Assembly: GCA_948470475.1 (NCBI GenBank)
Contig: OX419346.1
Coordinates: 6,590,684 to 6,654,683 of the forward strand
Length of the DNA: 64,000 bases
From: Galaxea fascicularis
Taxonomy: Eukaryota > Cnidaria > Anthozoa > Scleractinia > Euphylliidae
Reading direction: 5' to 3'
In this document: positions 25,201 through 37,200 of the stretch, one piece after another
How positions within the stretch are numbered: the stretch's first letter is position 1
Layout: each line of letters starts with the position of its first letter
Notes under the pieces: model-generated
The model's input: only the letters and a program-made list of their open reading frames with translations
Database searches by the model: none
What the model was told of the DNA's origin: nothing
Program-made: the position numbers and the translations under genes

Positions 25201-28200
25201 GCGCTTCCTCGTCAAGAGTTAAGTAAGTTATTTATCAACCATCCATCTTAAGTCTTTTGTATCAATTCAGACCGGAGTTTGGGTTTACCGGCTTCCGAAG
25301 GTAGTTGCAGTTTGTTTTATCCGGCACTAATAAAACGGTCCTATCTCAACTCACGAAAACCAGAAATAATGAAAATCATGGTTAAAAGCGAATTAAACAA
25401 TTATTACTTGTTCCACGGAAAATAACTTTGCAAAATCACGCTTCACGGTTACTTTAAGACGCACGATTCACGAGGAAAATTAGCCATTTCACATATCGCG
25501 GGAAAAAGGCAATCATGAAACACGAAAACAACCAGTTTATTATTATTTTTTTCAGTTAATACGCGCGCTCTGATTGGTCAATTTTCCGGGTCGCATTCTA
25601 CTGGACGACCCCCTACATTTGAAAATGTTCTTCTCCCTGCACCTGTTTAGCTTCACAGATATGATAAATACACCAACCTAGTTTTCTCGGTCCGTACTGT
25701 AAGTTACGGTTCCTTATTTTTTCCGTTGGTTTATGGCACGCGCGCTTCGCACTTGGGCCATGAGTAAATGGAAAAAACCCGGTCCGTACCTTACAGAACG
25801 GACCTCGAACTCAGCTAGTAAGAGGTATCTATCCTCGGTTTGGCTTCTAAGTCTCTTTTCATTCAGATTTCATTCCTGTAAAGACTCGAATCTTTGGTTC
25901 AAATATCTCTTATGGAGTAAATCCATAGAAAAGAAATATACTCTTAGAAGGGTTGCTGAGGCTGGGAATGGTTGACCTCATATTTGCAATGTTTATGCCA
26001 CTGAGTGCATAACCACGACGCTTACCAAATATCCAGGGTAGCACTTGCAGACATTAGGGCCTATGCACTGACCATTACCAGAACAGTTGTGTAAGTCATG
26101 GCAGTGGAATTGTGAACAATCTTCACCCGTCCATCCGGTATAACAGAAACAGATGGCACCAATGCAGACCCCGTTGTGAAAACAGCCATTCGGGCAGTAC
26201 ACCACTGATTTAACAACAACCAAAAGTAATCAAAATTATTTCATCAGATTATGTGTTCGCGTGCTCCCACAAATTTCATAGACTAAACTAATTTTGATTA
26301 ATTGTCGTTTATTCCTGAACATTTAAAATTTTAATACAATCAACACTGGATAAAATTAAGCTGAGGAACGGCAAAAAGGGAAAGAGCCCTCCCGCCAAGG
26401 ACAGGTTATCTTAGTATTCTCACATCTGGGCAACGGAAGTGGAGTGATTTCTGTTCCTGAAAGTAACTTCAAACCCTGCCGAAGCTTTCAGCCTTTTCAC
26501 TGGTTTATCGGGGAATATCTGTGCTCTGACGTGGTAGGCCAATATAATTATAAGAGGTAGATTACTTTAAGGTGTAATGAACAATTAAGAATATCTTCGT
26601 TACCGGCAACAGATCATAGTGATTTTACTTAACTAGCGAAATAGCATTAGATTCGTTTGTAACCATTTGACTATGTAACGCTATATTACGTGTTGTACGT
26701 ATGATAAAAAAAAATGTTTTATCGATAAGTAAAACCACTCTAAAACAAATCATTACATATCATCTTAGTGTTCTTGTGTTGGTCTTGACAAAATTTTGGT
26801 AAACCCCCTTTTCGCCAAAAGAGAGATGGAAAATAAAAACAAAACAAAAACTCACATAAGCACTGCAAAAGTAAGCATGAAAATGACATGTAGTTGACGT
26901 ATTATCACCTGGACGCCTGACGCAAACAGCTGGATGGAAACGGTCACAGTCAGACTCCGTGATATTCCCATATTTGTCAAGGACAGGGCACGTTTCACTT
27001 CCTGACTGGAGGTCAATGTTATCCTAAGAAACAAACTCTGACAATTATAAACCCTTTACGTCACCATGGTAACCAGAATCTAACTTCTCATTTTCATATC
27101 TCCAGTTCGTCAAGCATACATGCAGAGCATGAGAATACAAGAAATGATCACCAGGGATCAGTTGAGTTATGTTTATGCAAATTCTCCCTAAATGCAACAT
27201 ACGTATGAAAACTTTGAGCAGAATAGACATTTTGATGTTGGAGATGAAATGATTTACCAAAACTGTTTTCTTTGTTAATTTTGGGCGCTGGACGAGGAAT
27301 ATAGGTAGGTATATATATATCTAAGGTCTAAGGCCTTGAATTTCAAATGCTGCCCTCGTTCTGCCAAACTCACAAAAAAAGGAAATTGCGAAAGAGTTAA
27401 CTCATCTCCAAGCTGAGAGAACAATATTTATTCCACAATCGCCCTTACCGTCGAGTTGGCTATATCCGACAAGCGCGAGGGAAAAAATTGGTTTATTAAA
27501 AACGGCAACATGTTATGGATACAATTATCACATTTGTAAGGCATAGAATAATGGTTCATATATCATGATGGCTAAGACAATGAAAACTCTGGTGATTGCA
27601 TTACCTATTAATCTACCAGTTAAATTTAAGCTCAAGGTCAAGGAAAATGCGGGGCGGACCATTACTAAATTCACCGGTTTTCTTAGATCTAAAAACTACA
27701 GCGGCTAGATCACAGTGGTGTTCCATACCTCTGTCAATACGTCTCTGTTTATTGTCCACAAAGAAGGCAAATCAGTCGGTCTGACGAGGGATTCTTTGCG
27801 TCTTAAATTTTTGACAAGTTCCACATCTTCAGCCATAAACATGGCGATGATATTTCCCCCATAATTCTACGACAAAGTTGAAATAATAGTAGAGGTTACT
27901 ACAGGCCGTAAAAGGAGACAAAGATTTGAAAATCAATGTGTTTTATGAGACTTTGCCCAAAATCGTATTGAATTGATGAAACGAAATCCACGAAGGAGTA
28001 ACTGCAATGTCTATCCCGTCAGAAAGAGAAAACAAGAAGTATTTGCATAGGTAATCACATGATTTCGAGTGCAGTTTGGAGTAAATAACCACGAGAGTAC
28101 TAGCGAATTTTTTCGAAGTCCAGCAAAATTGCACGAGCTCGAAAAAATCGAAAAAAAAGATAGCCGGACTATTCAAAGCCTTGGCTACTGAGGCACTCAG

Positions 28201-31200
28201 AAGGCATTGATCTAGCGAAAAATTCGAAAATTTCGGAAACTTTGAAAAGCTTTGAAAATCCGGTGACCTTCGGTTATCTTCGGAGATCTCCGGAGATTGT
28301 GGGAAGTCTTCGGAAGACCCTCAGAACTCTTCGGAAATCTTCGGAATTATCCGGGTGATCTTTGGAAATCTTCCGAAGGTTTCGCACGATCGTCGGAAAT
28401 CTTCGGAAGTTGTCGCACGGTCTTCGGTGGTCTTCGAAATACGTTGGTTGACCTCCGGCAGTCTTCGAGTCTCTTCGTTTCAACTTCCGAAATCTTCGTT
28501 GTAATCTACACTGGTATCACAACTTTGCACTCGTCTTACATAAACAATCAGAACTGAATTTTCTCAGGTGTCTTCTTAACTTACTAATTAATGTGGGCAT
28601 GACTGTCTACTTGCTGGAATCCAAATTAGACTTCAGTGCAAATTTGTGCAAACCGACACAACTGTGATCGTTGGCTCATTAAAAGTTATGTCGACCAGAC
28701 AAGTATGTTAAGGCCCGGTTGGGTGAGCGAAAGTTAACTTTACATTTGCTTGTTGGTCGGTCATTCCAAAAGGTTAAAAATTTTTGTACATTGAACATAT
28801 TCGACTTGGTCTCGGGTGAGAAGTCCGGCATCACCGCAGGCTATCCCTTACGTTCGTGTTAATGTTTTTAGTAAACCAGTTCCTTTAATACACTTTGGTC
28901 TCGAACAATATATATCTAGTCTTAGTTTCATAGCCGCAACTGAGGGATTTTGCGTTTGACTTCCGTCTGTTGAGTCTTGCTTGGCTGCTTTCATATTTTC
29001 TTCTTATTGAAAAGAAGGAACCACTTCTAGTGCGTTTATGACCAACAATCAACTAACCAGAAATCAAAACCTGATCGGTACCACCGCGGAACGGAATAAA
29101 CTCGCGCCACCAGCCTCCACGTCACTGTGGCCCGATTTTCTGGTCAGTACCGTCAACAGAAACTGAAAGAGTCATGCTAGATGTGCATGAATATTCATCT
29201 ACCTCACAATACTTCCTAGCCTCCTGGAAAGTAAAAGAACTTCCCTTGTACAGGTAACACAGTTCGTCATCTTTTATCCACTCTGGCGGGCACGATACTG
29301 AAAGGGAAAGCATTATTAGCGATGTTCAAGGCGTTGACAATATAGACAAATTACACAAATGGTAGTAGATCTGGTCACGAAGTGAAATTACTAATACTAG
29401 ACAGAGGATCTGAGGAAACTGGTTCTGTGGTTGAGCTTTAAAAGAGTAGTGGTGAAGAGCGGGGGAGGGGGGATATGAGGGGATGAGGGGGGGGGGGGTG
29501 GGGATAGATGGCCTATCTTTGCCACGGGCTGTGATAGTATAACGTGTCTGTCAATTTCTTTAGTTTCAGAAGGCTTGAGCGGCATGGGCTGAAGAAGGCC
29601 TGAGGATCTTAAACGGAGTCGGACATTTTCTAAAAAAATAAGAATAAATTCTGAAAAAAAAAAGGTATATTGTAATTGGTCTGAAAACCTGAATTTTTTG
29701 CATGCCTCTTTACGCAATTACATAAATTGCGTTCACAACTGCGAGGATCATCCTTCATTTGACTCAGCAATAAATTGAATACCACCTCGCATTTTCAATA
29801 TTTTAATGTTTCATATGTTCATTGATAGATACGATAATAAAAGCCTGTGTTTAAACTGTTACTCATGGCATATTTTTAAGTTATGTGATAACCACACGAA
29901 AAATCATGCAGTTGAAACCATTAACAAAACTTACCAGAAATTGTTGCTTGAGGTTGTAGCTTGACGAAAGGCTCAAAAATGACAGTTAGCGTCAGCCTGT
30001 AGTCTTTGGTCTTGTCCATGATGAGGGGAGCTACCAACTGAAGGGCACTTTCTCCCCACCAATTGGAAGTGGCATTAACGATAACCGGATTTCCTCGCCA
30101 TGTTGTACTAAACTGAAAACGGTTTCTTGGATTCTGCAAGACGTTACCATGCATTTCCGCCTCACCGTTGCAAAGAATGGTGATTCCGTAATTCGCACCC
30201 AAACCTTCATTTTTGAAGAGGGTATTGTTAACAAACATCAGACCTCTTCCGGACACTAAAGGAAAGCTGTACTCTAACACATACTGTCCGCTGTTGTTGT
30301 AAAAGAAATTTCCTTGTAGATGAGCCACTAAATTAGAGATGTTGCAAACGCTGTGCCTGTTGTCATGCAGATCAGTAGCCAAGTTCATAGAGAAATAATT
30401 ATCTGTAACTTTTACGCTTAGGTAAGGTCCATAACTGCCTTCCAATAACAAAGTTGCACCTCTGTTCCACTCGATTACATTAGCATGAAGTTGGCTGGTT
30501 GGAAGAGCCGGAGCCGACTCTTCGTTTTTCATTTTAGCATAGAAAGTCATGTTCTTGTTATCAGCCAAGTAGTTGTTATATACTTGAAACACTTGATTTA
30601 CAGCTTCCAGATGAATCGCTTCGTACGCTGCACCTTTAAACCTGGAGCTCAAGCCATTGTTCACTATTTTGCTACGTTCTATTCTGAAAAGGTGGCCTTC
30701 GGTCTGAGTGGATTGGTAGTTAATTCCGTGACCAAGGTTTCCAGTTACGGTGCATTCGGTAATGTGATGCAGGGTAGATAATGCTGTAGAGAGCAAAAAA
30801 AATGAACCGTAAATATTGAAAGTTTTGTAATTCTGGCACTTTTACTGGAAAGTAAAAACTTTTTCACAGTACTAGAATCGAGTAAATAAACTTATTTTAC
30901 GACTTTCGACCAAATGCATAGTTCAATACATCATACACATGTGTACGACTAGAATATGGTATGACAGGGTAGGGTGAGAATGTCAGAAGGTCAATCCCAA
31001 AATGCCTGCCAAACAACAAATAAAAAACTAGTGAGAAGCACACAGAAGCAGATCTTGCCGTCTTGTCTTATCGCACACACTTTATCAGTGGCTGGGACAC
31101 GATTGTTGAAGGAATTATTTCCAATGTAAATGTTTCATCACGTTCAAATTAAGGTACAAGCAGCAAAACTCCCCACAGACAAATACACAATGAATATAAC

Positions 31201-34200
31201 GTAAATCCTTCGTTAAAAAATGTGCAGTGTTGAATATCTTTTAATTATATAATTTTGTGGTTTTCTCTCGATTTAACGTTAAATAGTTAGCACTAATATA
31301 AAATTAAGCATTGCACAAATGGTGATTTTTACTGCCAGAGAAACCGTGTACTCGTAAGTTGTACTGCAAAAATGTAGAATATCAAATATCTGCAAAAAAA
31401 AAAGAAAAAGAAACAAACGTAGAAGCAAACGGATTGCAAAAAGAAAAAAAAGAAAAGAAAAGAAAAATAGAAAACTCACAAACGTCACATGTCGTGAAAT
31501 GAATGTCATCGACTAAAATGTAATGCCTTCCAGACTGGACGAAGCCCAGAAATACGACAGAGTAGTTGGATGATATGCTGGGTAGACTAAGCACTTTCTT
31601 CTTCCACTGGGACAAGCTTTCGCCTGCGGACCACAAGGTCGTTAAGTTTTTGCTGGTGGTTTCCTCTGTGAAGATCGTCATGGACGCATGTCCAAGGTGA
31701 TTCAGCATGTAGAAGAAAGTTAAGGAGCAGTAATTGTCTGCTGGGGAAATCAGAGGACTTGCAAATGCAGCATACCCGCTCACCCAGCGAAATCCAAGCC
31801 ACATGTAATTGCCTAATAACAACCACAAAAGAAAAAATGGCACGACTATGATTGGTCGAATCAAGTGCATTATATCTTCAATAACTTTCGGTCTGAAACC
31901 AACGTTTTCCATTTCTTTAATAATTCATATAATAATTGTTATGACAGCAATGACAATAGGAATAATACCAACAATAATAACGCTGTGACAATACGCCCCA
32001 AAGGATATCTAACGTGGCATTTGCCCACGATGGGTTCGATTCTGGCTAATGGGTTTTATTTTTTTATTTTTTTTTTCAATTTAACGACTGGAGAATACGG
32101 TGGCATCACGATTTTGCCAATACAGACTAAGCCAAGAAGGACAATATTGTTATCAACCTTACTGGGGCAGACGTGCTCCGATCTATCTATTGTTTTGTTT
32201 GATTTATAATTATAAATAAGGAGACACATTAAGTCGGGTCACGATAACTGAAAAAAGAGATAATGAATGGGACGAGTTTATGAGTCTAAACTTCTTACAT
32301 TTATGGTGGCCAAAACTAAAGGACTCGAGCAGACGTAGATCGAGCACCAACACCTATCTATCAATTAATTTCCCCCGGCCCTTTAATATCGTTCCTCCAG
32401 GAAAGATACGCAAAAAAATATTAAAACAATTGAGTTACTTCCAATTGCCACCATATTTGGCACATAGGAGGTTTATAGATTTCGCCAATCACTTGCTAAT
32501 TTGCACACCATATAAGGTGGAGGCCATCGCTTCGTGTCGTTTTGCATTTGTAATAAACATGGCTACAATAATAATAATAATAAATAGATTTATATAGCGC
32601 AATATCCACTAACTGCACTATAGACCCTATGCAAAAATGGCTGCCTTTAAATTATTCTTTTGTTCATATTCAAAATAGCCCATGGCCAACTAACCTCGCT
32701 CGGGATAACGAATTCTTTAGAATTTTTGTCTCCAAAACGAGGTTAGTTGGGCTATTTTTAATGTGAACAAAAGAATAATTTTAAAGGCAGCCATTTTTGC
32801 ATAGGGTCTATGGCGCTTTACAATACTACATTAAAAAGATAACTAAAACACAAATGACATGAAAATTACAAAGTATTTCCAAAAAAGCTTTTATTGAAAA
32901 CTAATGAAATACCAGGCTGTCTCATAAGAATTGGCAAAGCATTCCGCACAACCGTGGGCCAGCCACTGGGAAAGCTCTGTCACCATAAGTCTTTTGAATA
33001 GACCTTGGAACAACCAGTAGAGACTGATTGGATGACCTGAGTCTACGACTGGGGATATACGGGGTTAGTCTGAATGACTAATATAAGTAGGGGCTAAATC
33101 ATTCAGAGATATAAAAACAAATAATAAGATTTTGAAAACAATGCGATGCTCCAACGGTAACCTGTGGAGCTCAAATTTAGAAAGACGCTTAACAAGACGA
33201 GCGGCGCGGTTCTGTATAGACTGTGGCCTCTGGATCTGGTTCGTATAAAAAGGTGTTCCTATTGCCTAACCTACAAGTTATAAAATCATATATGAGTGCT
33301 ATTGTAGACTCCTCTGACAGGTAGCTCCTTATTTTAGCAATCCTCCTCAGATGGTAAAAAGCTGATTTGCATATACCACTAATGTGTTTCTCAAATGTTA
33401 AACTATTGTCAAAAACTACACCCAAATTACGAGCCGATGCTGATGACTGTACTACGGAATAGCCAACCAACCAACTACCGCGAGTAAGAGGCCACGCTCT
33501 GAAATATTCGATGTTAAAGTGGTTTTGCGAAGCTTTAATCACGAGAAAAACGATGAAGAAGGGATACCAAGTCGTGTAGAAAGCGATTTAGGTCACCTGC
33601 TATACGAATTGGATCAAAAACTGAGGTAAGCGATCAGTTGACTTTCAGACATTTTGCTTGGCAACTGCTCCGCACTGATAAGCGTTCTCTTGAAAATGCA
33701 AAGATATGCCATTTGCGCTCAAGAACTTGCCTCTTGCTTGAAATAGACCTCCAAATCGGCATTTGCGGGTTCAAAGCCCAATAAATTTGGCCGAAAGAAA
33801 ACTTTTTGATGGCCGGAGTTTTATGTTGTGACGTACGTGAGGGACGCGGAAGTCAAGTGGGGACGCGAATGCTAAGTGGAGACGTCAAGGTATTGAATAT
33901 CAGTCGCGCATTTGTTTTCATTAGGGACTTTAAGATCCGAGACGCGACGGCTTTAAGACGCGGCTGGAAGTAAATTTTCAAAGAGGTGACATATTGCGCA
34001 TGCTCACGCCGTCGTCCTGATGGCATCACGTCGCGTCGAGAACGTGGGTTTGGCAATTTGAACGTTATGTCCAAAACGTGAGTATATTCCTTCCAGTTCT
34101 TAAATTAAATGATGATATATTCCTCTAAACATGAAAAATTAGCAATCTAGGATCATTGCACGTAATTTTTGGCCACATTTTAGATCGCAGAGATGGAAGG

Positions 34201-37200
34201 ATTTTAATTTTTTTTAATTTCTTTCAGGTGTACGAAGCTCATAAAATGGCAGCACCTTCGAGCAAGGCTCCCAAGTAAGTCACGAGCTACAACTGCAAGT
34301 AGTGAATGCAGGAGTCTTCTGCATACTTTCCTCGTCTCTTGTACCGTTGCATTTCTCGATTATTGCGTTCATCTCCCGCTAAACTAGCACATTTAAGCTT
34401 GACTTATTTAATTTAATTTTATCAACCTTTGTGTGTTTTTATACCTTCCTTTAGTTCCGCAATGTTTTGGACATATGATCATGAAGCCATCCTATGCAGA
34501 GAAGTCTACAACCTCATTGCTAATTATGCTAAGTTCTGGCACGGATCGTCCAAAAATAGGAATCATGTCAGAATACCGGCACGGATAGGCAAATTTCTTC
34601 AACATTATGCACAGGCCTTCGACTCCATCGTAAATTGTTCCATTGCGGCACTGGAAGACAGGAGGTACTCCTAATGCGTCAAGAAGCAAAGGAATATCCC
34701 TCTTTTCCAATCGGAAATCGGCTTTACAATCGGCTGGGTCTTTATTCGCGAGGGAAAACTTTTCATACGCCGAGTGGGGAAAAGGAAGATTACTCGGCCT
34801 GTATGTTTCGTGAAGCAGAACAAATTATTCTGCGTCTATGATCTCTTCCATTAGACACAAACAAAGCACTTCTTGGACTTTCTTAAATGATCTCATGGCT
34901 ATTTCTGCGAAAGAATTGCCGAAGAATCACACTGATAAAGAGCGATTCGCAGCCGCCTCGTCTTGCATCGCGACGGGGATCTTAACTTTACTTTTCCCGC
35001 GCAAACGACGGCGTTCTAGTCCCAGTCGTTTATCAGCCGCCGCGTTCTAGAAGCCGTCGCGTCTCGGATCTTAAAGTCCCTATTTCTTCTATTGGAACGC
35101 GCCAGTCTTTCTACCTTTTCTTTTCCGTTTCACTGTGGAGATTTCGCATTATTTTTATGTCTGTTATATGTATATTGGACCCCCACTGTGTAGTCACGCC
35201 CACTTTTTTATTTTTATTTGGTTTTGGTACTTTTGGGTCAAACCAGTCACAAACTTTGGCAGGGTGGTTGAGGTTTTGTTTTCATTATTTTGCAACATTT
35301 TTATGCACGACCATCCTTTATATGTTGACACTCCCAAACATGTTTTTTTAAATAATTTTTTGGTTGTCTTTGTACCCTGAGGTACTTGTGGCTACCAATA
35401 TCCAAAAATCTCGTCAGTGTGGGTTGTCAGGGGGTTAGGAGTGCTTTTTTCATCATTTTATAACATTTCCATGTAAATCCACCAATGTAGACATACCCAA
35501 AAGATTTTGAAAACAAAAATTATTTTGGCTTTTGGTTGGTAGGTGCTACAAAAAAACATTGACATGAAGTCTCGTTTCCGTTCATTGTCAGGCAGATTTG
35601 GTGGCCGTTTTGCCAATAAAATGTTGTTATAAGCTTCTTCCTGGAATCACACCTCATGTTGGACAAAGTGAATTAAATTTACATAAAGTATGCAAATTAG
35701 CTTCTTTGAGAATTATCTTATAAAAACTGTAATGGACGTCTGCAGGAGACAATGAGATTTTTTTTATAGCTTTTTCATTCCTAAATTAGGTTTAGCTTTG
35801 CACTCTGCTGTAAATACCTGTGGAGATATCAAATAAAATTGAACTGTCGCCAATCTTCCTGGTATATCGGTTGGGGGACGGAGATTGAGTTAATTAACAA
35901 AACTAGTTCATAAATTTAAAAAAATGTTTGTGTTTTTCTCCCTTTCCTTTTCTTTTCCCTCTCTATTATGGCAAGCCAAATGTAGCAATATTCAATTTGT
36001 CCAATTTTATATTCAGTTTTGTATTATATATTCAACTATGTGTCTAATATTCAACTTGTATTCAACATTCAACCCGCTTTTTAACATTCAACACGTTATT
36101 TAACATTCAACTATTCATTTAACATTCAATTCTTTATTCAACATTCAACTATCCATTTAACATTCAACTATTCATTCAACATTCAACTATTCATTTAACA
36201 TTCAACTATTCATTCAACATTCAACTATTCATTTAACATTCAACTATTCATTTAACATTCAATTCTTTATTCAACATTCAACTATCCATATTCAATTCAA
36301 CTATTCATATTCAATTCAACTTTCTTGAGCCCTCACTATTTCTGGTCAGTGACACATGGCACTGCTTGTTACAAACATGGCGTCGTCGTCCATCGCGGCA
36401 ATGCCGGTTACGGAAATGGCAGCCTATGAAGATGGTGACACATAAGGCTCGAATTCGATCAGGTAAAATGGGGTTGGAAGGCCTACACGACTCCTGTTCG
36501 CGTGTTTGCCGCTTCTATCTCGGTTCTATTAACCGATTTAGCTTCTTGCTTGTTTTAAGTGGAGCAACACGATGGCTTTAATAGAGGATAACACGATGGT
36601 GATAGTGATTGAAACAGCCATGTCCTTAAATGTCGCATGTTATGTATTTTGATACCAAAGGTCATTGCTGGCTTTAAATTCTGCATTTATCGCCTGTTTG
36701 TTTTGACCCTTGTTGTTTCTGTTTAGCGACTGTGGTCCTTTATATGTCATCTGAGGCATTTGGTCTAGCTTTTGTTTGGCTCCGCGTTTCAGTGCGTTCA
36801 GCAGTGACAGTGCAGCCTCTCTCTTGTTATTTAAGCCGTGTAATATGATAATCTTTATCTTGCAGTGTTTGTACATTACCGGGCCCGACTATTTGTATTT
36901 GTAGCAAGACGTTGTGTTTCTTTTGCGACTATTCGTCTCTTTATCCTTTCTTTAGTATTGTAGCTTCGTAGAGAGCTATGCAACACGTGAAATTGAGCGC
37001 TAAAATCCGCTCTAATTATGGCTGTCTTTGTCATCGTTTCGCTCCGCTCTGTAAGTTTGGTTATAATATTTTCCTCCTTTTGTTTATACCAGTGATTTTG
37101 GCTGTGTTGGGGTACGCCATTAAAGGATAGGCAGATTTAGCGCTACATTTGGCTTGCCATACTCTATTCAAGCACGTTCAGTAGGCCTCACGAAAAAGCC

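Noticed and set aside
26408..26522. Possible extra exon reading [17 protein letters not shown] in intron 11
   Set aside because: Its ends give phase 0 to 2, which does not join exon 11 to exon 12. Using the CCAG|GTGATA donor for exon 11 makes a direct, in-phase join.
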